DNA of 64,000 bases from CAVTAV01 sp963732795 (GCA_963732795.1 CAVTAV010000002.1:992001-1056000); one strand, 5' to 3'; counted from the first letter of the stretch, positions 1 through 8,311 are shown. Translations and numbers: made by a program. The notes: generated from the sequence alone by a model not told the origin.

Positions 1-377
1 GAGCTTGGTCAGCGGCTTCATGACCGAGACGACGTCGACGATCTGGAACCGCGCCTGCCGCGACGACATCACGCCCTTCTGTCCGGTGATCATGACCATC
101 GGCATCGCGCCGAGCTGCGCATAGGCCGCACCGGTCGTGAGGTTCAGGGCGCCGGGGCCGAGGGTCGTGAGGCAGACGCCGGGCTTGCCGGTCAGACGGC
201 CATAGGTGGCCGCCATGAAGGCCGCCGCCTGCTCGTGCCGGGTCAGGACAAGCTCGATCGAGGAGAGCCGCGCAGCGATTCGACGACATCGAGGTTTTCC
301 TCGCCCGGGATGCCGAAGATGCGCGTCACGCCTTCGTTTTCGAGCGCGGCCACCAGCAGGTCCGATCCCTTGGTCAT
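1..377 (-). CDS. Thiamine-diphosphate enzyme, acetolactate synthase large-subunit-like (partial, frameshifted)
   Basis: N-terminal part of a TPP-dependent enzyme of the acetolactate synthase / benzoylformate decarboxylase superfamily; the rest lies beyond the left edge. It starts at 377 (MTKGSDLLVAALENEGV) and runs through the usual IFGIPGEENLDVVESL stretch. The frame then breaks near 258-268, where GGCTCTCC appears for an expected GGCTCC-like sequence, and resumes as SSIELVLTRHEQAAAFMAATYGR. The RHEQ glutamate is the conserved TPP-activating Glu, and LTTLGPGALN and the later MITGQKG are typical of the family. Such proteins are often annotated as acetolactate synthase, but the substrate cannot be set from this fragment. 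It is divergent from the hemerythrin gene, with an FNR-type box between them. Family assignment is firm, substrate is not. Confidence 0.82.
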
Positions 378-494
378 GGCCGTCCTTTCCCGCGCGATCG
401 CGCAAATGCCCGCCAGCCAGCCGGAACCATCCCCACACCCAAACTGGCCCACCTGTCTCCGTGCGGCAAGAGCGTTGTCCCAATGCGACATTTC

Positions 495-508
495 TTGATG
501 CTGGTCAA
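495..508. promoter_or_regulatory. FNR/FixK-type binding site
   Basis: TTGATGCTGGTCAA matches the FNR/Anr/FixK consensus TTGAT-N4-ATCAA at 9 of 10 positions. Its centre is about 84 bases upstream of the hemerythrin start at 586 and about 124 bases upstream of the TPP-enzyme start at 377 on the other strand. If it activates from -41.5, the hemerythrin transcript would begin near 543. It is the first of four such boxes in the window. Confidence 0.6.
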
Positions 509-585
509 TTTTCCCGCGGGCGGATTCACCTAGAGATAGTGTTGACCGCAATGACGCTTTGGAGGACTGGATCGTGGCCAGGATC

Positions 586-1143
586 ATGGACCAGCTCCGC
601 GAGGAGCATAAGAACGTCGCCCGTCTGCTGGCGGTGCTGGAGCGGCAACTCGATCTGTTCGACCGCGCCGAGCACCCTGATTACGACATGCTGAGCGCCA
701 TCGCGGCCTATTTCGTCGGCTTCCCCGAACAGGTGCACCACCCGAAGGAAGATCTCGTTCTGGCCCGGATGCGCGAGGTCTCGCCCAAGGCCGCGGCGGA
801 GGTCGGCGATCTGGAATTGGAGCATGAGCGCATCGGCGTTCAGGCGACGGTTTTCAGAGACGCCGTCACCAACGTGCTGCACGACGCCGAGATGCCGCGC
901 GTCGCCTTCCACACCGTAGTGCGCGACTTCATCGCCGAGCAGCGCAAGCATATGCAGATGGAGGAGACGCGCTTCTTCCCCGCCGCCGAAAAGGCCCTCG
1001 GCCCGGCGGACTGGGAAGCCCTCGACGCCGATGCCGCCCGCGTCCCGGACCCGCTGTTCGGCCCCAAGGGCTCGCGCGAATTCGCCAAGGTCTATGCCGA
1101 TATCGTGGCCTGGGAAGAGGAAGACAAAGCCGCCGCGAAATGA
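586..1143 (+). CDS. Hemerythrin domain-containing protein
   Basis: A 185-residue cytoplasmic protein with a hemerythrin HHE four-helix bundle, which binds O2 or NO at a di-iron site. Visible candidate ligands are the His of REEHKN (residue about 8), the HHPKEDL pair with its Glu, ELEHERIG, and the late FHTVV...KHMQMEE pattern. About 40 extra C-terminal residues follow the bundle. I chose ATG 586 over an in-frame TTG at 559 because the hemerythrin fold begins immediately at MDQLREEHKN. An FNR/FixK-type box lies 84 bases upstream, which suits an oxygen- or nitric-oxide-related role induced at low oxygen. There is no signal peptide. The family is clear; whether it stores, senses or detoxifies is unknown. 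Confidence 0.88.
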   Translation: MDQLREEHKNVARLLAVLERQLDLFDRAEHPDYDMLSAIAAYFVGFPEQVHHPKEDLVLARMREVSPKAAAEVGDLELEHERIGVQATVFRDAVTNVLHDAEMPRVAFHTVVRDFIAEQRKHMQMEETRFFPAAEKALGPADWEALDADAARVPDPLFGPKGSREFAKVYADIVAWEEEDKAAAK

Positions 1144-1244
1144 TCGACGACGGCTCCTCGGCGAAAGACTCGCCATTGGCCCTTTTCACTCGATTGCAAA
1201 ACCCTGTATCGTGCCGGAAGCGCGGGATTGCGGGGGAAAGCATT

Positions 1245-2130
1245 ATGGTGTTTTGGCGCGGCGCTTTGGCGGGCGCGGCTTTGGGGATCGGGCTATTGGC
1301 GGGCGCTCCGGCCTCGGCCTACACGAATCTCACCGGCGTTTATCAGACCAATTTCGACGAGGATTTTCCGGATCGCCTGCCCGGGCCCGAGCTCGGCGAT
1401 TACGGCGGGCTGCCGATCAACGACGCCGACCGGATGCGCGCCCAGACCTGGGACCCCTCGCTCTTGACCCTGCCGGAATATCAGTGCCGCGTACATCCGA
1501 CCGATTACACGGTGCAGTTCTCCGAGTTCCGCATCTGGGAGATTCGCGACGAGGTGACCCAGAAACTGATCGCGATCCGGATGCACAAGGGCTGGCAATC
1601 GACCGAGCGCTTCATCTGGATGGACGGCCGCCCTCACCCTCCGGCCTATGCCGAGCACACCGCGATGGGCTTCTCGACCGGCAAATGGGAGGGCGACAAG
1701 CTGGTGGTGACGACGACGCATCTCCGCGAAGGCTATATCCGGCGCAACGGCGTCGCGCGCAGCCCGAAGGCGACCGTGACGGAATTCTTCATCAAGCACG
1801 GCGATAACCTGAACTGGTCGGTCTATGTCGACGATCCGGCCTATCTGACCGAGCCGTTCTTCCGGAACCGCGACTACACCTATTCGGCGGACTTTCAGGT
1901 TGCAGCCCTACCCCTGCGACACGGTGGAGGAGATCGACCGGCCGGCCGGCGTCGTGCCGCACTACCTGCCGGGCAAGAACCCGTTCCTGATGGAATATGC
2001 CGAGCGCCGGCGCATCCCCTTCGAGGCGGCGATGGGCGGGGCCCAGACCATGTATCCCGAATACATGCACAAGATGGAGGAGATGCCGCTGCCGAAATAT
2101 TTCGACCCCAAAGCGCAGCAGGGAAAATAG
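1245..2130 (+). CDS. Exported conserved hypothetical protein (frameshifted), paralogue of 3190-3975
   Basis: The protein begins with a signal peptide (MVFWRGALAGAALGIGLLAGAPASA, given here as positions 1-25) after a GGGGGAAAG ribosome site. The mature part is rich in aromatic residues and has motifs MHKGWQSTERFIWMDGR, REGYIRRNGV, TVTEFF and YVDDPAYLTEPF. The frame breaks near 1898 (CAGGTTGCAG, apparently one extra G) and resumes as LQPYPCDTVEEIDRP, ending at 2130 in PKAQQGK. It shares the order gY-rRNGV - TEF/Y - VDDPxYLT with the protein at 3190-3975, so the two are paralogues flanking a beta-lactamase-fold protein. No catalytic signature is recognisable. I do not know its function; it is probably periplasmic and works with its two neighbours. 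Confidence 0.72.
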
Positions 2131-2137
2131 GGAGCGG

Positions 2138-3178
2138 ATGATGAAAGCGAGATATTTCGTTCCGCTTGCCGCGCTGTTGGCCGCCGCCCCGGCCCAGGCC
2201 CAAGGCCTCGACGTGCTTCGGGTGCGCGACAACATCTTCATGGTGGTCGGCGGCGGCGGCAACTCGACGATCCAGACCGGCGAGCAGGGCGTGCTGGTGG
2301 TCAACACCAAGACCGAGGAAGCGGCACAGGACCTGCTCGGCGTCATTCACCGGATCACCGAAAAGCCGCTCGGCCATGTCGCGACCACCCATTCCCATCC
2401 GGCGCTCGAAGGGACGGCCAAAGAGGCGGCGGTGGTGCGGAACGGGCCGAACGGCGCGATCCGGGTGATCGTCGATACCGACCCCAGACCGGACCAGACC
2501 GGCGGCAATGCCGTCATCAGCATGGCGGGCAGCACGGTGACCGGCGGCAACGTGACCTTCGACATCACGGACGCGACCAAGGGCGCGGAAATCTTCGCCC
2601 ATGAAAACGCGCTCCTGAAGCTCAGCGGCGCGACCGGCGGCAAGGCCCCGCTGCCGCAAGCGGGCTGGCCGACCAGCACCTTCCACGGCCGCGAAAAGGC
2701 GATCTTTTTCAATGGCGAAGCGGTGCGGATGTATCACGAGCCCGCGGCCGAGACCGACGGCGACCTGATCGTGTTCTTCCGCCGCTCCGACGTGATCGCG
2801 ACCGGCGATTTCTACACGCCGACGCGCTATCCGATGATCGACGTCGCGGCGGGCGGCACGGTGAACGGGGTGATCGCCGCCTTGAACCACATCATCGCGC
2901 TCTCGACGCCGGCGTTCGGGCAGGAGGGCGGCACCCTGATCGTTCCCGGCCATGGTCACCTAAGTAATTACGGCGACGTGGTAAATTACCGCGACGCCGT
3001 GACGATCATCCGCGACCGGGTGCAGGCGATGATCAAGGACGGCAAGAGCCTCAAACAGGTGAAGGCCGCCAAGCCGAGCTTCGATTTCGACCCCGAATAC
3101 GGCGCGACGGACGGCCCGTGGACGACCGAAATGTTCATCGAAGCGGTCTATTCGACCCTCAAAGCCAAGAAATCATGA
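2138..3178 (+). CDS. Exported metallo-beta-lactamase-fold protein with a lost zinc motif
   Basis: A 346-residue protein with an N-terminal signal peptide (residues 1-21, ending AQAQ). The MBL scaffold is readable: GVLVVNT replaces the usual xVLVDT, TGGNAVISMAG follows the metal loop, TDGDLIVFF precedes GDFYTPTRYPMID, and VPGHG is near the end. At the place of HxHxDH the sequence is DPRPDQ (residues 115-120, just before TGGN), and the usual His before TDGD is Glu (AAETDGD). Only a few metal ligands (GD, GHG) remain. There is a THSH sequence at 84-87, but it is not followed by DH. So the classical binuclear zinc site is very probably absent. The ATG-ATG start at 2138 follows GGAGCG. The gene lies between two exported paralogues, with 7 bases upstream and 11 downstream. 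Confidence 0.82.
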   Translation: MMKARYFVPLAALLAAAPAQAQGLDVLRVRDNIFMVVGGGGNSTIQTGEQGVLVVNTKTEEAAQDLLGVIHRITEKPLGHVATTHSHPALEGTAKEAAVVRNGPNGAIRVIVDTDPRPDQTGGNAVISMAGSTVTGGNVTFDITDATKGAEIFAHENALLKLSGATGGKAPLPQAGWPTSTFHGREKAIFFNGEAVRMYHEPAAETDGDLIVFFRRSDVIATGDFYTPTRYPMIDVAAGGTVNGVIAALNHIIALSTPAFGQEGGTLIVPGHGHLSNYGDVVNYRDAVTIIRDRVQAMIKDGKSLKQVKAAKPSFDFDPEYGATDGPWTTEMFIEAVYSTLKAKKS

Positions 3179-3189
3179 GGAGAACGGCC

Positions 3190-3975
3190 GTGAAATTCGA
3201 TCGTTTTGCCCGAATTATCGTTTTTGCCGCGACTTTGTTCGCCGTTTTCCCCGCCGCGGCCCAATTCGCGCCGGCGCCGCCCATGCCCAAGGGCCCGGCC
3301 CAGGACATCGCGCCGCTGGACCTCACCGGCTATTGGGTGGCGATCGTGAACGAGGACTGGCGGCTCCGCATGACCACCCCGCCGCGCGACGACTTCTCCG
3401 GCGTGCCGCTGAATCCCGCCGGCACCAAGCTCGCCCACGAATGGGACCCGCATAAGGACACGACGGCGAAGGACGCCTGCAAATATTACGGCGCGCCGGC
3501 GCTCATGCGCATCCCCGAGCGGCTGCACATCACCTGGGCCGACAAGAACACGCTCAAGATCGAGACCGACAACGGCCGCCAGGTCCGCCTGCTCCATTTC
3601 GGCGACATGCCCATGCCGGACGGCCTGTCGCGCCAGGGCTTCTCCAAGGCCGAATGGGAATTCCACCGCGACGGCTTCCGCGTGACCTCCGGCTCGCTCA
3701 AGGTCGTGACGACCCATCTGGAGCCCGGCTATCTGCGCTGGAACGGCGTGCCCTATGGCAGCGGCACGACCCTGACCGAATATTTCGACATCGTGACCGT
3801 GCCCAACGGCGACAAGTTCCTGATCGTCCAGAGCACCGTCGACGACCCGGAATACCTGACCCGCTCCACCACCGTCAGCCCGAATTTCCGCAAGCAGAAG
3901 GACGACGCCGGCTGGCACCCCGAAGACTGCTGGGTCCCCCGCCCGACCGACGCCGAGGCGATCGGGTATCAGTAG
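3190..3975 (+). CDS. Exported conserved hypothetical protein, paralogue of 1245-2130
   Basis: About 261 residues, intact. A signal peptide (MKFDRFARIIVFAATLFAVFPAAAQ, positions 1-25 from GTG 3190) precedes a Pro-rich linker and a soluble domain. Motifs include LTGYWVAIVNEDW, ALMRIPERLHITW, TTHLEPGYLRWNGV, LTEYFDIV, STVDDPEYLTRST and a final EDCWVPRP. I prefer GTG 3190 because AGGAG at 3178-3182 is correctly spaced; an in-frame ATG at 3175 overlaps the stop of the MBL gene and is the alternative. The TTHLxxGYLRxNGV and VDDPEYLT motifs are shared with 1245-2130. It is probably co-transcribed with the MBL-fold gene. Function unknown. Confidence 0.75.
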   Translation: MKFDRFARIIVFAATLFAVFPAAAQFAPAPPMPKGPAQDIAPLDLTGYWVAIVNEDWRLRMTTPPRDDFSGVPLNPAGTKLAHEWDPHKDTTAKDACKYYGAPALMRIPERLHITWADKNTLKIETDNGRQVRLLHFGDMPMPDGLSRQGFSKAEWEFHRDGFRVTSGSLKVVTTHLEPGYLRWNGVPYGSGTTLTEYFDIVTVPNGDKFLIVQSTVDDPEYLTRSTTVSPNFRKQKDDAGWHPEDCWVPRPTDAEAIGYQ

Positions 3976-3994
3976 GGCACGCTCCACCCTGACA

Positions 3995-4022
3995 CGTCAT
4001 TCCCGCTTTCGCGGGGATGACG
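3995..4022. repeat. Short intergenic palindrome (GTCATTCCCG...CGGGGATGAC type)
   Basis: CGTCATTCCCGC and its near complement GCGGGGATGACG enclose a TTTC loop. This is a common alphaproteobacterial intergenic hairpin. It lies 20 bases after the stop at 3975 and could end that transcript, although no U tract follows. Confidence 0.6.
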
Positions 4023-4065
4023 ATGAGGGGGAGACTGGCTCCCGCGCCGCCCCCCAAAAAAGAAC

Positions 4066-4142
4066 CGTCATGCGCGGGCTTGTCCCGCGTATCCACGCCT
4101 GCCTGTAAGACGTGGATGCCCGGATCAAGTCCGGGCATGACG
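4066..4142. repeat. Composite intergenic palindromic repeat, family A copy 1
   Basis: It opens with CGTCATGCGCGGGCTTGTCC and closes with GGATCAAGTCCGGGCATGACG; the inner part has ACGCC...GACGTGGATG. A second, longer copy lies at 30366-30488 with the same ends and the same GCATCCACGCCT core. It is between two convergent genes. Confidence 0.65.
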
Positions 4143-4152
4143 ACCGGAGCGT

Positions 4153-4623
4153 CTATTTCTTGGCCTTCTTCGCCCGCGCCCGCGCCGCCTTCGCCTTGGC
4201 CGCGCGCCGTCGCTTCACCTTTTCCTCGAACACCATCGCTTCGAGCCGCATCCCGTCGGGGTCGCGGAAGAAGACGGCGTAATAGCCCTCGCCATAGCTC
4301 GGATAATCCGCCGGCGGATCGACGATGACCGCGTTCTCGTCGAGGAGGTGGCGGTAGAGCGCATCGACGTCGCGCCGCGCGCCGAGCTCGAAGGCATAGT
4401 GATGGAACCCGACATCGCCCTCGCGATGCCGATGCTTGCGCCCGCGCGCGTCCGCCTGGCCGATCCAGAACATCGTCTCGCCGTTGTCCCAGCCGAGAAT
4501 GTCGCCCAAATCCCATTCGAGCCAGAACCCGAGAAACCCGAGCACGGAGTCATAGAACGCCCGCGACCGCGCGAGGTCCGAGACGCGGATGACGAGGTGG
4601 TCTATGCCGATGACGCTGGGCAT
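4153..4623 (-). CDS. VOC (glyoxalase/bleomycin-resistance) family protein with basic tail
   Basis: A 156-residue single-domain VOC protein, presumably a metal-dependent lyase, isomerase or dioxygenase-like enzyme. It opens with GIDHLVIRVSDLARSRAFYDSVLGFLG, the typical first beta-alpha-beta unit, continues with VGFHHYAFEL and closes with YYAVFFRDPDGMRLEAMVFEE. Candidate metal ligands are His in DHLVI, His in FHHYAF and Glu in RLEAMV. After the domain comes an Ala/Lys/Arg tail (KRRRAAKAKAARARAKKAKK), unusual for the family and perhaps nucleic-acid or membrane binding. I chose the Met at 4623 because the domain begins directly after it; 29 further in-frame residues upstream show no family similarity. 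Substrate unknown. Confidence 0.85.
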   Translation of the reverse strand: MPSVIGIDHLVIRVSDLARSRAFYDSVLGFLGFWLEWDLGDILGWDNGETMFWIGQADARGRKHRHREGDVGFHHYAFELGARRDVDALYRHLLDENAVIVDPPADYPSYGEGYYAVFFRDPDGMRLEAMVFEEKVKRRRAAKAKAARARAKKAKK

Positions 4624-4944
4624 GGGGGAGTATCCGACAAGCGAGGAAGCCGATCCTGCCAGAATTTGAGGCGACTCGAACCTAACGGAATCATCACATT
4701 TGCGACGCAAGGTTGACGACGCGCAGTCAAATACACTACGTCCTCTAACTAGAAATGCTACTGGGCTGGCCTATTTGCCTAGTCCGGCAAGAGGCGGTCG
4801 AATTACGTTTTCTCGGGTCTAAAGGTAGCATCTCACGCCGATCGTGTGTATCCGGGACAACTGAGGCCGGCACTAATAAAGGTGCGGGCTGGCACTGGCA
4901 AATTCTTCTTTTCAGTCTGGATTTGTCTTTAGAAAGCAACCGTT
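4624..4944. other. Gene-free, lower-GC stretch upstream of the DUF262 gene
   Basis: About 320 bases with no convincing gene. The GC drop begins near 4680 and continues through the DUF262 gene to about 6700, so this is probably the left flank of the same transferred segment. No clear direct repeats, tRNA or integrase were seen. A short open frame at 4755-5039 runs out of frame into the DUF262 gene and lacks any recognisable domain. Confidence 0.5.
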
Positions 4945-6618
4945 ATGGCCGATGTCGAGAGTCAGATTGGATTCGAGCAGATAGGCCTTGGCAGCGTATT
5001 AAAGCGCTACCAGTTGGCCGTGCCACCAAATCAGCGTGAGTATTCCTGGGGCGAGCGGCAAGTCACACAGCTATTGTTGGACTTCGCCAAAGCGATTGCG
5101 GACGGTGAGAAGCCATACTTCCTCGGCACTGTTGTTACCATTCCAAGGCAAAACGGAATCCTGGAGGTCGTCGATGGACAGCAGCGCCTAGCAACGACAG
5201 CAATCCTACTCGCGTCGATCCGCGATTGGCTGAAAGGCAAGGAAGACATAATCGCGGAATCTGTTAATAACGAGTTCCTGACCGGTATCGACCGCGTGAA
5301 GCGCGAGCGAGTTCCTAAACTTCGGCTGAATTTGGATGATAATGAATACTTCCGGGCAAGGATTACAGACACTTCGGTTGACACCCCGTGTCTAAAACCG
5401 TCGCACGAACTACTTGAGGACGCTTTTAAGTTTTGCAAAACGCAGGTTCAAAAGGTCGTCGCCGGCTTTGATAACAAAGATCATGGCGACATCCTCAATC
5501 AGTGGATTCACTTCATCGAGAAGCGCGCTTTAGTTGTCCTTCTTCTCGTTCCAAATGATGCGAACGCATACAAGATGTTCGAGACTCTGAACGATCGAGG
5601 TCTCCGAACATCGCAGTCAGACTTAGTCAAAAACTATCTGTTTGGTCGCTCGGGTGAACGATTGCCAGAAGTCCAGCAAAAATGGACTCTTATGCGGGGT
5701 GCGCTTGAGACGCTGGACGATGATATCACTATCGACTTCTTACGACACGCACTCACGGTCGCGTACGGATTTGTGCGCGAATCCCAAGTGTACGACGCAG
5801 TGCAAAATGTCGCACGTTCGGAGCAAAGCTCCGTGTCATTCATGTCGTCCTTGGAGAACTTGGCATCGACTTACGTCGCCATTCAAAATCCTGAGCACGA
5901 AATCTGGAACAGGTACTCAGACGCCACACGACGTAGCATCGAGGTTTTGAATCTACTCAATATAAGGCCTTTGCGACCGCTTGAGCTAAGTGTCGCAGCT
6001 AAGTTCTCTCCGAAGGAGGCCGAACATACGTTTGAGCTGATGATATCTGTTGGTGTCAGGCTTTTAATCGCAGCCACAACTCGAAGCGGGTCCATCGAGG
6101 AGACGATCGCAAACGTCGCTCACGGCGTTTACACCGACGAAGTCGACAACACCAAGGGTGTCAAGAAACTGCTCGAAAAAATAGTGCCGTCGAATGAGCA
6201 ATTTAGCCATGCCTTTGAAACAGCCACAGTCAGTAGTGCCAAACTCGCAAGGTATTATTTGCGATCCCTGGAGTTGGCGGCCAAGAACGAGCCAGAGCCG
6301 TGGCATATGCCAAATGATGACAAGCAAGTCATCAATTTGGAGCACGTTCTGCCAATCAAGCCGGAAAAGAGCTGGCCTCAATTCGATCAACATCAGCACC
6401 GCTTGTACCATCGCCGTATCGGAAATCTGGCACTGCTTCGAGCAACCCACAATTCGGACCTAAGAAGCGCGAGTTTTGCGGAGAAGAAGAAGGCATACAG
6501 CAACTCGCCATACATGCTGACACAACAGGTCGCGGAGGCTGTCGAATGGACACCGGAACAAATTGTAGCGCGACAAAAGGGTCTTACAGCGTACGCGCTA
6601 AAGGCGTGGCCCTTCTAG
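4945..6618 (+). CDS. DUF262/DUF1524 (GmrSD-like) defence nuclease
   Basis: A 557-residue single-chain protein. The N-terminal DUF262 domain (about 10-240) has QREYSW, FLGTVV and VDGQQRLAT, the last being the ParB-like nucleotide-binding/hydrolysis signature, and later FETLNDRGL. The C-terminal DUF1524 domain (about 440-550) has the HNH-type pattern INLEHVLP, HRRIGNLALL and an Asn in THNSD. This two-domain order is that of GmrSD/BrxU-type type IV restriction enzymes, which cut phage DNA with modified bases. The gene is intact, with GC near 50 percent by eye against about 65 percent in its neighbours and more AT-ending codons, which indicates horizontal transfer. No methylase or other defence gene is adjacent, so it should act alone. 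Start ATG 4945 follows AGAAAG. Confidence 0.9.
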   Translation: MADVESQIGFEQIGLGSVLKRYQLAVPPNQREYSWGERQVTQLLLDFAKAIADGEKPYFLGTVVTIPRQNGILEVVDGQQRLATTAILLASIRDWLKGKEDIIAESVNNEFLTGIDRVKRERVPKLRLNLDDNEYFRARITDTSVDTPCLKPSHELLEDAFKFCKTQVQKVVAGFDNKDHGDILNQWIHFIEKRALVVLLLVPNDANAYKMFETLNDRGLRTSQSDLVKNYLFGRSGERLPEVQQKWTLMRGALETLDDDITIDFLRHALTVAYGFVRESQVYDAVQNVARSEQSSVSFMSSLENLASTYVAIQNPEHEIWNRYSDATRRSIEVLNLLNIRPLRPLELSVAAKFSPKEAEHTFELMISVGVRLLIAATTRSGSIEETIANVAHGVYTDEVDNTKGVKKLLEKIVPSNEQFSHAFETATVSSAKLARYYLRSLELAAKNEPEPWHMPNDDKQVINLEHVLPIKPEKSWPQFDQHQHRLYHRRIGNLALLRATHNSDLRSASFAEKKKAYSNSPYMLTQQVAEAVEWTPEQIVARQKGLTAYALKAWPF

Positions 6619-6822
6619 CTCAATACAGTCCTAGCCCGGCTTGAATACGGCACTAGTGGCGCTGACCTGAGGGCTACCCTTCGAACCATCTTCGCGACCA
6701 CCTCGTCCGAGTCTAGAACGTTATGTCGCGGATCGCCCCTTTGCCCTCTCCCCAACCATGCTAATCTCCCCCTTCCGCCCGTGCCACTAAGGCCACGCGG
6801 CGGCACAACAGGGGGGCCAAAA
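6619..6822. other. Intergenic region, right flank of the DUF262 insertion
   Basis: About 200 bases without a gene; GC rises back to the window average after about 6720. It must hold the promoter of the MFS gene, but I cannot point to -35/-10 boxes. I saw no terminator hairpin with a U tract after the DUF262 stop. Confidence 0.35.
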
Positions 6823-8196
6823 TTGCCTGAGTCCGGGAGTCCTGATCTCATCGCCCGCATCGATGCGGCCGCGCTCACGCCGCGGTATTGGGTCGTGTTC
6901 GGGCTGATCGTCACGCAGCTCGTTTGCGAGCTGTTCGATTTCTTCGTGGTTGCGTTTCTGGTGTCGGCGGTGGCGCCGTCCTGGGGGCTGACCTTCGGGC
7001 AATCGACCATCATGCTGCTCTCCGCCGGCGTCGGCGCGATCGTGGGCGCGATCGGATTCGGCTGGTTGGCGGACCGCATCGGCCGCAAGCCGGTGGTGGT
7101 GATCGGCGCGTTTATCTGCGGGCTGTGCGCGGGCGCGATCGCCTTCGTGCCGGACGGCGGCTGGATCGCCTTCGCGGCGCTGCGCTTCATGGTGGGCGTC
7201 GGCTATGGCGGCGCGGGGGCGGGCCAGTTCGCGCTGGTGACGGAATATACGCCCGCCGCGCGCCGCACGCTCATCACCAGCAGCATGGCGATCCCGGCCG
7301 GCATCGGGCTGTTGGCGGCCTCGACGATCGTGACGACGCTGTTTCCCGTGCTCGGCTGGCGCGGCGTGGCGGCGCTCGGCTTCGTGCCGATCCTGTTCAC
7401 CATTCCGCTGACGCTGATCATCCCGGAATCCGCCAAATGGCTGATCTCGAAGGGCGAGCCGGAGCGCGCCCGCCGCGCGGCCGCGCCGATGTTGGGGGTG
7501 GCGGCGGCGGACCTGCCGCTGACGACGTTGCCGCCCGGGCCGGAGCGGGCGAAGCCGTCGCCGTGGCAGCTTCTCTCGCGGCCGCGCGAATTCTGGCTGA
7601 TCGTGGTGATCCAGGTCGGCTTCGGCGCGATCTTCACCGGCGTGCAGCTTTGGGGACCCACCATCGTCGCCCAGCTGATGCGGATCACGACGGCCCAGGC
7701 CGCCGGCTATTTCGTCATCATCAGTATCTCGGGGCTCGTCGGGCGGGTCGGCGTCGTGGCGCTCGCCCACCGCATGGGCCGGGTGCCGACCGGCAAGCTC
7801 ACCGCCTATGGCGGCGCGGTGTGTCTGGCGCTCGCGGCGTTCACGCATGGGTCGCTGATCGCGGGCGTGCCGCTGTTCCTGGTGTGCCTGATCGTCGGCC
7901 AGGCGTTCTACGACGGGGCGTTCTCGAATGTGGTCACCTACGGGGCGGAGCTCTATCCGGTGCGGCTGGCGGCGAACGGCATGGGCCTCTCGGCGGCCTC
8001 GGGCGGCGTCGGCAAGATCGTCGGGCCGCTGGCGCTCGGGCTTCTGGCCGGCAGCACCAACCTCGTCTCGCCCCAGGCCACCGAAGCGGCGGTCTTGCCC
8101 GGCTTCCTGTTCCTCGCGGGCTGCTGCCTGGTGGTGGGCCTGGCCTACAGCCTGCTCGGCGTGGAGACGCATGGGCGGCCGGTGGTCATTACGTAA
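6823..8196 (+). CDS. MFS transporter, aromatic-acid/sugar:H+ symporter type
   Basis: A 12-helix major facilitator protein of about 457 residues. The loop 2-3 motif GWLADRIGRKPVVV is the MFS motif A; RFMVGVGYGGAGAGQFALVTEY, RRTLITSS, a PESAKWLISKGEPERA central loop start and YPVRLAANGMGLSAASGGVGKIVGP follow, as in the AAHS and sugar-porter families. The substrate is probably a small organic acid or sugar, but nothing fixes it. I chose TTG 6823 because AGGGGGG (about 6810-6816) precedes it at proper spacing; an upstream in-frame GTG at 6781 lacks a ribosome site. It stands alone between the defence gene and a convergent VOC gene. Confidence 0.85.
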   Translation: MPESGSPDLIARIDAAALTPRYWVVFGLIVTQLVCELFDFFVVAFLVSAVAPSWGLTFGQSTIMLLSAGVGAIVGAIGFGWLADRIGRKPVVVIGAFICGLCAGAIAFVPDGGWIAFAALRFMVGVGYGGAGAGQFALVTEYTPAARRTLITSSMAIPAGIGLLAASTIVTTLFPVLGWRGVAALGFVPILFTIPLTLIIPESAKWLISKGEPERARRAAAPMLGVAAADLPLTTLPPGPERAKPSPWQLLSRPREFWLIVVIQVGFGAIFTGVQLWGPTIVAQLMRITTAQAAGYFVIISISGLVGRVGVVALAHRMGRVPTGKLTAYGGAVCLALAAFTHGSLIAGVPLFLVCLIVGQAFYDGAFSNVVTYGAELYPVRLAANGMGLSAASGGVGKIVGPLALGLLAGSTNLVSPQATEAAVLPGFLFLAGCCLVVGLAYSLLGVETHGRPVVIT

Positions 8197-8210
8197 GCCG
8201 AAGCGGCGCG

Positions 8211-8311
8211 GGCATCACCCCCGCCTAGCCTCCCGCATCGAGGGGGAGGGACCGACGGAGCGCTCCATAGAAGCCTTCCCCCTCGATGGGGAAAGGTTGG
8301 ACGGGGGTGAT
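8211..8311. repeat. Long intergenic inverted repeat, family D copy 1
   Basis: GGCATCACCCCCGCC at the left and GGACGGGGGTGATC at the right form the outer arms; inner arms are CATCGAGGGGGAGG and CCCCCTCGATGG around GCGCTCCATAGAAGCC. A copy with the same layout lies at 20391-20495. It lies between convergent genes and can fold into a long hairpin, so it may serve as a terminator. Confidence 0.7.

Noticed and set aside
4755..5039. Small frame upstream of and overlapping the DUF262 start
   Set aside because: It has no ribosome site or recognisable domain and overlaps the well-supported start at 4945 in another frame.
6660..6720. A GGTTCGAA-like sequence on the minus strand suggesting a tRNA T-arm at the edge of the DUF262 insertion
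   Set aside because: No acceptor stem, anticodon arm or D-arm could be built around it.
6787..8172. A long minus-strand frame opposite the MFS transporter
   Set aside because: Composition is Arg/His/Gln-rich without hydrophobic core or motif; the transporter on the plus strand explains the region.
8211..8311. Repeat clusters as a CRISPR array
   Set aside because: Repeats are single nested palindromes, not regularly spaced direct repeats with unique spacers; no cas genes are present.
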